Assembly: GCA_047635055.1 (NCBI GenBank)
Contig: JBLIIJ010000001.1
Span: forward strand, 1-64,000
Source of the DNA: JAVJRN01 sp047635055
GTDB lineage: Bacteria; Bacteroidota; Bacteroidia; Cytophagales; Cyclobacteriaceae
Length of the DNA: 64,000 nt
Reading direction: 5' to 3'
The notes below the pieces were generated by a model. It ran no database searches and was not told the origin of the DNA. It saw only the letters and a list, made by a program, of their open reading frames with translations. Positions 45,452 through 54,621 of the stretch are shown here, piece after piece. Both the position numbers and the translations under genes were made by a program. Within the stretch, counting starts at the first letter, position 1; the number at the start of each line of letters is the position of its first letter.

Positions 45452-45848
45452 GTCTACTTTGAGGATCAATTGAATTCAATTGCTGTGTAAAAGGATTATC
45501 TCTTGTACCTGAAACTAATCAACGGATTGAAGCACTTAGAGCTAAACCAGAGCCAGATGAATAATGAATAGCACTCATTCACAGCTTTTCTTGATTTTTG
45601 AAAAGTAAATGGGTTTTAGTTTAGTATGCTGATTTTTTCAAGGGATCGATATTAAGCGTAGTATAACAATTGCACGCATCAACTACATTTTGAGCTACGT
45701 AATTGGTTATCCATTATTCTAAGTATGACCCTTTGTGTTATTTAGTTACTTAAGCTCAAACGGTTCACAGGATATTTGATCTTGGATCAAAACAATGCAT
45801 ATGAAGTTGATCATGACCAATCAATCTCACCATTTAAAAACGAAAATT
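45452..45848. other. Leader/promoter region of the second beta-helix gene
   Basis: No gene is seen in these 397 bases. The operator/promoter copy at 45571-45624 is the main element, giving a leader of about 220 bases. A perfect 16-base palindrome CAATTGAATTCAATTG lies at 45467-45482, just after the sulfatase stop. It is fully AT-rich at its core and has no T-run, so it is not a convincing terminator. Confidence 0.5.
45571..45624 (+). promoter_or_regulatory. Operator/promoter copy D (second beta-helix gene)
   Basis: Half-sites GCACTCAT (45571-45578) and TGATTTTT (45592-45599) are 21 bases apart. The -7 box TAGTTTAG (45617-45624) is at the same 25-base phase as in the other copies, and AAATGGG lies between, as in copy A. 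Confidence 0.65.
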
Positions 45849-48800
45849 ATGAAAAATAAATTGAATATTGGACTGGTGCTCTTTCTTACCCTAACAGGTT
45901 TTCTAGGTTATGGTCAAGCATCAATTACAACCGTTGCTGATTCGTTTATACAAGGAGAAGCTTTTGCTGATACGAATTTCGGAACCCTTGATTTAGTTAT
46001 TAAATCGGTAGGAACTAATGAGAGAGTGACAAGATATGGTTTTGTGAAGTTCGATTTATCCGACATTCCTACGGAGCTTGCAATTGTAAAATTAAGGCTA
46101 ACAGTAAAGGATACTGATATTAATAGTTTTGAAGCCTTTATGGTAGCTGATGACTCTTGGACTGAGAGCGATATTACTTGGAATAATGCCCCTGCAGCTG
46201 TAGCCTCACTTGGCGTCCAAACCAATTCGGTATCTGATCCAGTTCTTGAATGGGATATTAGAAAAGAAGTATTAGCAGAGTTGACCTCCGATCAAACCAT
46301 CACAATAAAAATAGTAGGGACACTAGACGATATATTTTCAAATATTCACAGCAAGGAATCTACAACCGTAGCTGCTGATAAGCCGACGATAGTTTACTTG
46401 GAAGGGGAATTTATCTTTGTTACCTCAATAGGAGTAGATGGTGCGGAGGAAGTCAATACGGTGGCAATTTTGAAGTCCCTACAAATGATCAGCACGATAG
46501 CGCCCACCAATGCAACGAGCCCAAATGTTTTTTGGTCAGTGGCTGCTGGTACAGGCTCAGCAACGATAGATACGAATGGATTGCTAACAGGCCAAACAGA
46601 AGGAACAGTAATGGTGACAGCAACAGCAACCGATGGATCAGGAGTATTGGGGCAAAAAGAGATTTTTGTTAAAAAGATTTCTGTCACTTCTATTGCAATA
46701 GATGGAACAGGCGGGAAGGCGACAGCTAATATCGGGTCAACGCTACAAATGACCGCTACTGTCTTACCGGCAGATGCAGCGAATCCAAGGGTAAGCTGGG
46801 AAGTAGCGGATGACACAGGTTCTGCAACAATATACGCGAATGGGTTTCTTATGGGTAAAACAGTTGGATTTGTGACAGTAACAGCTACAGCCAATGATGG
46901 ATCGGGCGTATCAAGTCAAAAGGAAATACTTGTGGACAAAGCGACTCCTGGTATCACTTCATTGGTATCAGTTGACAGTCAGGGAAATCTGAGCTATACA
47001 GCTGATGATAATGGTAATGTGATTCCAGACTTTAGTATGGTAGGCTATCATCAGGGAGATAAAGCAATTCCTGATGTGCCGGTCAAAGTAACACTAAATC
47101 CAGGTACTGGAGATCAACGTTCAAATATCCAAAATGCGATCAATACTGTTGCGGCTATGACACCAGATGTAAACGGACATAGAGGGACTATTTTGTTAAC
47201 AGCTGGATATTATGAAGTGAGCGATGTGTTGAATATAAATGTCAGTGGAATTGTCATTCGCGGGGAAGGCAAGGATGCAAATGGAACGGTGGTGGAACTG
47301 ACTGCTACCAAGCAGACGGATTTATTCCGTATCGGAGGTAGCACAAATGCGAGTATGGATTTACCTACAGAAAAAAACATAATCGACCCTTATGTCGCCA
47401 TAGGGGCAAAAAATATGGCTGTAGCATCTGGGCATGTATTTCAAATTGGAGACCGGGTCCTTTTGAAGGTTACCACCAATGCTGCTTGGGTAGCTCTACT
47501 AGGAATGGATCAGTTGGCAACCATATGTGGAGAAGGTCATAGTAGTTGGGCTCCTGGATCAATTACTTATAAAAGAAAGGTTACAGATGTTAATGGAGAT
47601 CTGATAACGCTTGATGCACCTGTGGTCGATCCTATAGACGTGAACTACAATACCGCAACTTTGGCTAAATATACATGGGCTGGTAAAATAGAAGAATGTG
47701 GAATTGAAAATATCCGATTATTATCTTCTTATGCCTCGGCAACAGACGAAAATCATGGTTGGACTGCCGTCAGTTTTTCGAGAATAGAGAATAGCTGGGC
47801 AAAAGATATTGATGCTTACTATTTTGGATATTCTGCTGTAGAAACAGTTGAAGGGGCTTATCAAATTACCGTTCAGGATTGCGGAATGTATGATTATAAA
47901 TCTGTAATAACAGGAGGAAGACGCTACGGTTTTTATTCAGATGACTGTGATCTTGTCTTATTTAAGAATTGTGTGGCGACTCAGGGGCGTCACGATTTTG
48001 TACAAGGGTCTAAAACTCCTGGCCCTAATGTTTATTTAAACTGTTCATCAACCGGAGCTTTTTCAGATGTCGGGCCACATCATCGCTGGTCAGTAGGCAC
48101 ACTTTGGGATAATGTGTCAACAGATAAAGCAATAAATGTTCAAAACCGTATGTGCTCTGGTTCTGGACATGGTTGGGCGGGAGCACAGCAAGTAGTTTGG
48201 AATTGTACCGCACCAAATATGGTTTTACATGATCCGCCAAGCAATGCGACGAATTGGGCAATTGGTTTTACAGGAAGTATGACGAATGTGGGTCAATTTG
48301 ATGGAGTTATTGAGCCATTTGGTGTGGTTGAATCTCAAAATACAGCTATTAAAGCTATTCCAAGCTTATATCAAACTCAGCTTAGAGCTCGTTTCCCAAT
48401 AACTGCTCCGACAGATTTGGTTGCCGAAGTTCAAGGCACTCAAATTGATCTTTCATGGACAGATAACTCTGATAATGAGGAAGGATTTATAGTAGAAAGA
48501 AAAGAAAATGGTGCTTGGAAAACAATAACTACGCTCGCTCCCAATGTCACAAGCTATTCTGATAGTAATATACCTGTACTTTACGAGTACGCCTACAGGG
48601 TACGTTCAACAATAGCAACCGCCATTTCTGTCGCCTCAAATGAAGTAGCGTTATCAGTGCTATTAGCTGAGCCTAGCGATTTGAGTGCGGTAGCGCAAGG
48701 CACTCAAATTGATCTTTTATGGACAGACAACTCTGATAATGAGGATGGTTTTTTGGTAGAAAGGGAAGACGCTGGTGTTTGGACTTCAGTGGCGACATTA

Positions 48801-49454
48801 GCGGCCAATACTATGGTGTATTCTGATGTCGACATTCCTGTATTATACAATTATACCTATCGAGTATTTGCAATGTTGAGTGGTGAAGTATCTGTAAAAT
48901 CTAATGAAGTCACAGTATCAGAAGTATTGGCTGAGCCAGGAGAATTACTGGTAACTGCCCAAGAATCTCAAATTGACCTTTCTTGGATGGACAATTCTAG
49001 TTTAGAGGATGGTTTTTTGGTAGAGAGAAAGGAACTTAACACTTGGACACCAATAGTAATCCTCGCTGCTAATACCACAAACTTTTCGGACATAAACATT
49101 CCTGATTCCTATGAGTACACGTATCGGGTATTCACAACACTCGGTGCTGAAAAGTCAATAGCCTCGAATGAAGCAAAAGTATCCAAAGAGCTCACTTTGA
49201 ACAGTACTAATACCAAAGCCTTATATGTCTATCCAAATCCGTCTAATGATAAAATTGTCATTGATAACATTGAAAAGGGCACATTAATCAGTATTTACAA
49301 TCAAGTAGGGCAATTGGTCATGGAAAAGGAATACGAAGATGCGATCAATATTTCTTCGTTAGCTTCAGGTATGTATTTTTTGCATTTTAATGACGGGATT
49401 AATAACCAAAATGGCTCACTCAGATTTATTAAAAACGAGGAAAAGACTTTTTAG
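45849..49454 (+). CDS. Secreted beta-helix (pectate-lyase-like) enzyme with CBM96-like, Big_2 and FN3 domains and T9SS tail
   Basis: ATG 45849 starts a signal peptide (NIGLVLFLTLTGFLGYGQ); the frame's upstream ATG at 45795 is rejected. The 1201 residues contain one CBM96-like module (about 25-184) and two bacterial Ig-like (Big_2) domains (191-274, 279-363). A beta-helix (372-850) shares GGRRYGF, GRHDFVQGS and VGPHHRWSVG blocks with 26455-29868. Three FN3 domains (852-937, 940-1026, 1028-1113; each ID[LI]xWxDNSxxExGFxVER) and a T9SS type A sorting domain (1124-1197) follow. It is a secreted paralogue with different accessory modules, probably acting on the same polymer in a different physical state. 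Confidence 0.85.
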   Translation: MKNKLNIGLVLFLTLTGFLGYGQASITTVADSFIQGEAFADTNFGTLDLVIKSVGTNERVTRYGFVKFDLSDIPTELAIVKLRLTVKDTDINSFEAFMVADDSWTESDITWNNAPAAVASLGVQTNSVSDPVLEWDIRKEVLAELTSDQTITIKIVGTLDDIFSNIHSKESTTVAADKPTIVYLEGEFIFVTSIGVDGAEEVNTVAILKSLQMISTIAPTNATSPNVFWSVAAGTGSATIDTNGLLTGQTEGTVMVTATATDGSGVLGQKEIFVKKISVTSIAIDGTGGKATANIGSTLQMTATVLPADAANPRVSWEVADDTGSATIYANGFLMGKTVGFVTVTATANDGSGVSSQKEILVDKATPGITSLVSVDSQGNLSYTADDNGNVIPDFSMVGYHQGDKAIPDVPVKVTLNPGTGDQRSNIQNAINTVAAMTPDVNGHRGTILLTAGYYEVSDVLNINVSGIVIRGEGKDANGTVVELTATKQTDLFRIGGSTNASMDLPTEKNIIDPYVAIGAKNMAVASGHVFQIGDRVLLKVTTNAAWVALLGMDQLATICGEGHSSWAPGSITYKRKVTDVNGDLITLDAPVVDPIDVNYNTATLAKYTWAGKIEECGIENIRLLSSYASATDENHGWTAVSFSRIENSWAKDIDAYYFGYSAVETVEGAYQITVQDCGMYDYKSVITGGRRYGFYSDDCDLVLFKNCVATQGRHDFVQGSKTPGPNVYLNCSSTGAFSDVGPHHRWSVGTLWDNVSTDKAINVQNRMCSGSGHGWAGAQQVVWNCTAPNMVLHDPPSNATNWAIGFTGSMTNVGQFDGVIEPFGVVESQNTAIKAIPSLYQTQLRARFPITAPTDLVAEVQGTQIDLSWTDNSDNEEGFIVERKENGAWKTITTLAPNVTSYSDSNIPVLYEYAYRVRSTIATAISVASNEVALSVLLAEPSDLSAVAQGTQIDLLWTDNSDNEDGFLVEREDAGVWTSVATLAANTMVYSDVDIPVLYNYTYRVFAMLSGEVSVKSNEVTVSEVLAEPGELLVTAQESQIDLSWMDNSSLEDGFLVERKELNTWTPIVILAANTTNFSDINIPDSYEYTYRVFTTLGAEKSIASNEAKVSKELTLNSTNTKALYVYPNPSNDKIVIDNIEKGTLISIYNQVGQLVMEKEYEDAINISSLASGMYFLHFNDGINNQNGSLRFIKNEEKTF

Positions 49455-49463
49455 AAATTATCA

Positions 49464-50168
49464 TTATCTGATTCTCCAAACTTTTAATTCCTTGTAGGTG
49501 GAGCCTCTTGTATACCTATGTCTTAAACCTATTCTACCATTCTTACAAATGGGTTTTGACTGATATCCCATTTTAAACTGGACTTTATCAGAAGGATCAG
49601 ATTTATTCTCGACAGACCTAGCGATTTCATTATTGAATCGACTTATTTCTACATGATAAGTGGTATTATTCTTAAACATCCTTGTTTTGAAGTTTTCAGG
49701 TAGTATTTCACTACTACTAAGTCGATATTGAGCCTCATATCGTCTTAAGCGCACATAGTCATTGCCTTGTGTATTGCTGCCAGTGGCATAGTATATATGG
49801 TAGGTGTTCATATTTCTAAAATAATACACCATCACAGGGATTTCACGTTTATCACACCAGTCATAAATATCCTTTGTATAGCCATCGGTTCCTTTTCCAG
49901 TCGCATGGAAATACAGGATATTTACACCTTTTTGTTTCTTATATACTTTCGTAAAATCGAATGCTATTAGGCGATTTCCTACAAATGAGTTTTTCGTCTA
50001 AAGGACAGCATGAGAGGTGTTATTTTTCCACGCTGATCCCGTCCAGAAGGTCCTGGCATTTGTGTCATTGTCAATCTTAGCTCGCGTACCATCTAGAAAC
50101 AACTTTTCTTTACAATCTTCATCTCCTGAATATTCGCAGATGATTGCTGATTTTGTCCATGCAGGTGA
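49464..50168 (-). pseudogene. DUF1961 family protein, nonsense mutation and missing 5' end
   Basis: The - strand reads without frameshift from just after the ThuA-like stop, but no start codon or signal peptide is present. It includes FWTGSAWKNNTSHAVL, a TAG stop (49998-50000), then TKNSFVGNRLIAFDF, GVNILYFHATGKG, YYFRNMNTYHIYYATGSN, GNDYVRLRRY and, at the end, GRIGLRHRYTRGSTYKELKV. These blocks are typical of DUF1961 concanavalin-like proteins of PULs (YesU-like). Where the TAG stands the family has Trp (HAVLW-TK), so a single TGG-to-TAG change explains the stop. The rest of the frame is intact, which suggests recent decay. The open part downstream (49464-49835) is not a separate gene. Confidence 0.75.
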
Positions 50169-51071
50169 TTATTGCCCGATGCTGCTGTCTTCACATAGCA
50201 AATCGCCTAATGTATAGTTAATCCCATTTGCTATAAATGAAGTAAATCCGGATATATCAAAGCTTTGGGCATTGTGAGTGGGTGCTGAGACAAATATTTT
50301 CCCTTTTCCATAGCGTTTTATCCATGAAATATATTGTTCCTTACACTTAGGTATTTCCCTTTTGTTTTTAATATCCATGGTGTTCATGGATAGGAGTGGC
50401 TGGAAATTTAAATCCGAATATGCCCCTGTCAGAAAATAGGGTTCATCGTAAATCTCAAAGGAATCAGCTAATTGCGCAGTTATTGGATGATTTCGATTTA
50501 CAATCGAAGCTTCATAGGCTTGCTGGGGTGGGTGATAATCAAAGCTCGCTCCAACAAATCGACTGAATTTTTCTGATTTATTGAAGGTGGTTAAACCCCC
50601 ATGTAAAACGATCAATCCACCTCCAGCATTAACATAATTTATTAATTTATTTTCCAACCTCTTGGCTTCATTTAGACTGGTTATTGAATCTAAGGTTCTT
50701 TCAATCAGTACATCATAGATAAGATTTCGTTTTTCTTTTTGTGGGCAGGTGTTGTTTAAAATAACCGCATCATATATCGATAGTGAATCCAATTCGAAAA
50801 CAGAGATGTCTTTTGCAATTGTGACTTCAAAATTGTTCTTTTTCCCTATTTCCGTGATAAGCGTTTCATTGGCTGGTATAATCCAATGTTTGTAACCAGT
50901 GGCTAGCGAAATGATAAGTACCTTCTTTATTAGCTCGTTCTTCTTTAGGTTTGTTGGAATTTGCGATTTAAGCTGACTTTTCCACTCTTCTGTAAGCTCC
51001 AAAGGAGGTAGTTTCTGAGCGATTAGAACTTCACAGATTAAGAGGAGATATATGGTGATAAGCCGCTTCAT
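50169..51071 (-). CDS. ThuA-like protein, exported
   Basis: A 300-residue protein with a signal peptide (ITIYLLLICEVLIAQ). The ThuA domain (PF06283, glutamine-amidotransferase-like fold) shows KVLIISLATGYKHWIIP, GGGLIVLHGGLTTFN, VGASFDYHPP, SFEIYDEPYFL and WIKRYGKGKIFVSAPTH. ThuA proteins act with ThuB-like Gfo/Idh/MocA dehydrogenases in 3-keto-sugar metabolism, so this may belong functionally with 31652-35544. It is in a - strand operon with the deacetylase-like gene (19 bases) and GH2. Confidence 0.85.
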   Translation of the reverse strand: MKRLITIYLLLICEVLIAQKLPPLELTEEWKSQLKSQIPTNLKKNELIKKVLIISLATGYKHWIIPANETLITEIGKKNNFEVTIAKDISVFELDSLSIYDAVILNNTCPQKEKRNLIYDVLIERTLDSITSLNEAKRLENKLINYVNAGGGLIVLHGGLTTFNKSEKFSRFVGASFDYHPPQQAYEASIVNRNHPITAQLADSFEIYDEPYFLTGAYSDLNFQPLLSMNTMDIKNKREIPKCKEQYISWIKRYGKGKIFVSAPTHNAQSFDISGFTSFIANGINYTLGDLLCEDSSIGQ

Positions 51072-51090
51072 CTAGTATATTTAGCGTAAT

Positions 51091-51906
51091 TCACTCATTA
51101 TTTTTGACATGCTGATAGTAATCGTATGGAAGCATGAATGGATGGTCGTTGGCTTTCAAAAAGCTAACCACTTCATCAAATGCCGCAAAGCTTTGATTGT
51201 CCCATTTTCCTGGATGTCCTTGAAGAACCAAATAGGTATTTTCATTCGCCTGATAGGCTGTCATGAAACTATCAAAACTCACAACCCCTGTAGCTGATTC
51301 TAGCTTATTGGATGGTCCTCTTACTAAACACATTTGAGGATAGTCAATGTCATCGCAATACAGCCAAACTTTGATGTCATCGTTTTCGCGGATCACTTGA
51401 GAAAACACACTGTCTGTTTTGTTATAAGGAGCTCCAAATGACCGCATGGTAATTCCTAATTCGGTTTTCACAACCTCTTGAGCTTTATCCAAATGCTCTT
51501 TTTGATATGGGTAGGGTGTTTCTTTGAATTCTCCATCATTGGTGGAGTCAGGTGGAGCATTTAGTCTTTGATGATCCCATCCATGGTGCCAGATTTCGAA
51601 ATCACCACTTTGATGCCAACTGATTAAAGAGTCCTTGAATGATTTTGGGGATTCTTTCAGATGATCGATGATAATTCCTAAACCAGAATTTAAATTGTAG
51701 GAGCGAATGCTGTCGACATATCGTTCCCAGTTTTTAACGAAAGCCTCATGTGTGTACTCAAGGTCATCCATTTTAAGGATGACAATTGGAGTAGAGGATT
51801 GCTCAGAAATTAGACCAGTTTTATTATTTTGAACATCCGTATGTTGATTACAACATAATAAAAACGTGCAGGTCACCAACCATTGAAAATAGAAATGCAT
51901 TTTCAT
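51091..51906 (-). CDS. Polysaccharide-deacetylase-like lipoprotein
   Basis: The 271-residue protein has a lipoprotein signal (TCTFLLCC). The NodB-like fold shows the metal Asp pair in ILKMDDLE (Asp47, Asp48), EIWHHGWDHQR as the second His motif, and FGAPYNKTDSVF. The C-terminal LVLQGHPGKWD supplies a further His. It is related to CE4 or DUF2334-type deacetylases; the substrate is unknown but an acetylated or N-acetylated sugar is plausible. The start overlaps the GH2 stop by four bases (ATGA), showing tight coupling. Confidence 0.78.
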   Translation of the reverse strand: MKMHFYFQWLVTCTFLLCCNQHTDVQNNKTGLISEQSSTPIVILKMDDLEYTHEAFVKNWERYVDSIRSYNLNSGLGIIIDHLKESPKSFKDSLISWHQSGDFEIWHHGWDHQRLNAPPDSTNDGEFKETPYPYQKEHLDKAQEVVKTELGITMRSFGAPYNKTDSVFSQVIRENDDIKVWLYCDDIDYPQMCLVRGPSNKLESATGVVSFDSFMTAYQANENTYLVLQGHPGKWDNQSFAAFDEVVSFLKANDHPFMLPYDYYQHVKNNE

Positions 51907-54332
51907 TGCTGATTATAGAGAATATTTTTTAAAGGAATTTCTAGAACAGTTCCTTTGAAGTCCTGGTTTAGAATTCCAATTGTTGCTTTTTCTGCAGTTG
52001 GATGTGGTGTAAATTCAATCATAGCCTTGCCATTAGCCATAGCTATTATGCTTGATCCTGTGGGGGTTCCATGGCTCTGTTTTAGTTCTCCGCCAGCCAT
52101 ACTTTGGAAGTACACTTTCTCTTCGTAATTTGTTGCTCGTCTCCCATTTTTATCCAATGCTAAAGCTGTGACTAATATTGATCCAGATGGAAGCTTTTTA
52201 TACGTTAGTTCCAGTTCTTGGGGAGACCCTGGTGGTTCAGTGTAGTAAGTGATATTTAATGTATCATAAACCTTGATTTCATCCAAGTACCCAATCGCTA
52301 TCAATTGATTCACTCCTTCATTGAAGCTAACATTCCACCTTAGTCCACTGGCTGGAAAATTGTGAATATCTTTTTTCTTTTTTCCAAGTTTGATTCCGTC
52401 ATGGACTAGTTCAACTTTGGAACAATTGCTAAAAACCGATATTTCTTTAGATTCTCGGGACTCTCCGTATCGCTCAGTCCAAGTTGCGGACTCTATATAG
52501 GTAAAAGGCTCTTTCGCCCAATAACTTTTATAGACATAATATGCGTCTTTTGGACTTCCTTCCCGATCTATCAGACCTTTTTGGTTCATATAGGGGATAT
52601 CATTTTCGGGACGCAGTGGGGTTCCAAAATCCTTAAATGCCCATTGCAGGTTCCCTGCAAAACCAGGAGTTGTCTCAGACACTTTGAGGTGCCAGTCCAT
52701 TAAATCAACAAGGTAATTTTCACTCCAATCCCCATTTTGAGCATAGTTTACTTTGCCTACTTGGATAATTGGCTCATCTCCATTTTTCTCTTGTATATCT
52801 TCTCCGAGATTAGTGCCAATTTCCGTATGTCTACCAAGGTGACTAGATCCACCGTATTCGGCATGTATAAATCGCTTATACTTCGCCATTGCTTTTTGTA
52901 TTTCTGGCTCATAATTTTGGTAATTTCCAGAGTACCATCCTGCCCAAATCGAAGAGGAAAACACATCGGGTATGTGAGCACCTTCATAATATTTTCTCAA
53001 TGCCGTATATCGGGAATCATCAAGCTGATGTGCAAGATCATTGAGCTCATTTAAAAAAATGTTTATTTGAGTAGTATCCCCACCTTCATTATAATCAGGG
53101 AGCCAGTAGATCTCATTGCCTAGAGACCAGAACATAATACTTGGATGATTGTAATTTTGCACGATCATCTCTTCCAAGAGGTTTTTAGTATTTTGTTTCC
53201 AAATACTGTCACCTACGCCACCTCTACTCCATGGTAGCTCATCCCAAACTATAATCCCTAGCTCATCACAAGACTTATATACTTCAGGATCCTGAGGATA
53301 ATGACCAAGTCTTAGCATATTCGCCCCCATTTCCTTGATCATCTTAATATCGTTTTTATGCATCTCGTTAGGCATGGCGGCTCCATACCCCGCGTGTTCT
53401 TCATGTCGATGAGTTCCCCTAAGCAACAATCTTTTGCCGTTGAGATAGAAAGCCCCATGTTCTTTAATTTCAAACCAACGATAGCCAAATTGTTCTGAGA
53501 GTTGATCGATCAACTCCTTTTCATCAAAAATCCTGACACTTACATTATATAAATTAGGAACTTCCACATCCCACAATTCAGGATTTTTCAGCTCAGAGAA
53601 TTTTATTGTTTCGTGTAAGGATTTTAATTTTTTCTTTTCGTTGTAAACAAGTTTTCCTTTGCTGTCGGTCACTTTTACTTCCAGTTGATAGGAATCTTTA
53701 ATAGTTCCGTTTAACGTGACATCAAAGACCGCATTAGCGGATTTTTTCGACACGCTAGGTGTGCTAACTTTAATTCTCTTGATGTGTACGGAGGATACAG
53801 TTTTTAACCATACGTCTCGTGTAATTCCACCAAAGATGAAAAAATCATTTTTTGATGAAGGGATGATTTCTCGATTTTGATGATTATCAACATAAACCAA
53901 TAGCTCATTGTTATTAGCATTTAAATGCGCAGTGATTTCTATTTCAAAACCCACATAACCTCCAATGTGTGATCCAGCGAGTTTTTGGTTTACATAAACG
54001 TGCGTAGTGATATTGGAGCCTTCAAAATATAGAAAGTACCGCTTGTCAGTTTGAATATCTTCTTTTAATGTTTTGCGGTACCATCCTGCTCCTCTTCTAT
54101 ATCCGGGTTGGACATCTGTGGCATCAAGGCTGTTCCATGAGTGAGGTAGCGAAAGGGGAAGCCAATGGGTTTTGTCCAAGGCAGTGGCTGGCGATGTTGT
54201 ATTATCTTCGAGGTACAGCCAATCATTATTGATATTTTGGGACCTTTCGACTTTATTTTGAGCGAACAAATCAAAGAGAGATAACAATAGTAACCCAAAG
54301 AGAAGGGAACGAAAAATAGAGTGATTACCCAT
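51903..54332 (-). CDS. Glycoside hydrolase family 2, exported
   Basis: This encodes 809 residues with a signal peptide (LLFGLLLLSLFDLFAQ). A sugar-binding jelly roll (about 35-185, PHSWN ... YRRGAGWYRK), an Ig-like domain and the TIM barrel from about 295 follow. The acid/base is Glu407 (FWSLGNEIYW) and the nucleophile is Glu492 (HAEYGG). LRGTHRHEEHAGYG and RLGHYP are GH2 blocks. Beta-galactosidase and beta-glucuronidase are the main options; the surrounding uronate enzymes make a glucuronidase attractive but unproven. It is the first gene of the - strand operon with the deacetylase-like and ThuA-like genes, under operator copy E. Confidence 0.92.
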   Translation of the reverse strand: MGNHSIFRSLLFGLLLLSLFDLFAQNKVERSQNINNDWLYLEDNTTSPATALDKTHWLPLSLPHSWNSLDATDVQPGYRRGAGWYRKTLKEDIQTDKRYFLYFEGSNITTHVYVNQKLAGSHIGGYVGFEIEITAHLNANNNELLVYVDNHQNREIIPSSKNDFFIFGGITRDVWLKTVSSVHIKRIKVSTPSVSKKSANAVFDVTLNGTIKDSYQLEVKVTDSKGKLVYNEKKKLKSLHETIKFSELKNPELWDVEVPNLYNVSVRIFDEKELIDQLSEQFGYRWFEIKEHGAFYLNGKRLLLRGTHRHEEHAGYGAAMPNEMHKNDIKMIKEMGANMLRLGHYPQDPEVYKSCDELGIIVWDELPWSRGGVGDSIWKQNTKNLLEEMIVQNYNHPSIMFWSLGNEIYWLPDYNEGGDTTQINIFLNELNDLAHQLDDSRYTALRKYYEGAHIPDVFSSSIWAGWYSGNYQNYEPEIQKAMAKYKRFIHAEYGGSSHLGRHTEIGTNLGEDIQEKNGDEPIIQVGKVNYAQNGDWSENYLVDLMDWHLKVSETTPGFAGNLQWAFKDFGTPLRPENDIPYMNQKGLIDREGSPKDAYYVYKSYWAKEPFTYIESATWTERYGESRESKEISVFSNCSKVELVHDGIKLGKKKKDIHNFPASGLRWNVSFNEGVNQLIAIGYLDEIKVYDTLNITYYTEPPGSPQELELTYKKLPSGSILVTALALDKNGRRATNYEEKVYFQSMAGGELKQSHGTPTGSSIIAMANGKAMIEFTPHPTAEKATIGILNQDFKGTVLEIPLKNILYNQQ

Positions 54333-54497
54333 TAAAACGTATGGTTATAGTTCAAACAAAACATTAATTAAGAACAATAAAGTGATAGATAAACTTTTGC
54401 CTTTCAGTAAAAGCTATACAAAGGACTCACACAACTAATTCTAGCGAAGAAAAAGAAGTAGAACTATATGTTAGCTTTATCTAATTGTATCGGACAG

Positions 54498-54551
54498 CAA
54501 GAATAAATTTTTAATAGCTTGTAAAAATCTGAAAAACGTAGAGGAAAGTCT
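54498..54551 (-). promoter_or_regulatory. Operator/promoter copy E (GH2 operon)
   Basis: On the - strand AGACTTTC (54544-54551) and AGATTTTT (54523-54530) are 21 bases apart. TATTCTTG (54498-54505) is at the shared -7 position. The leader to ATG 54332 is about 160 bases. The regulator gene lies on the opposite strand starting at 54622, so the site might also influence it. Confidence 0.68.
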
Positions 54552-54621
54552 ATTAATCAAATGGAAAGAGGGAAATATCGTAGGATCATTCTATTCTTCC
54601 AATTCATTTATAAATGAACTA

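Noticed and set aside
45467..45482. Perfect palindrome CAATTGAATTCAATTG as operator or terminator
   Set aside because: AT-only core, no T-run, and not found at other promoters; may be chance.
49464..49835. Separate 123-residue gene
   Set aside because: It is the 3' part of the longer DUF1961 reading frame interrupted only by one stop codon upstream.
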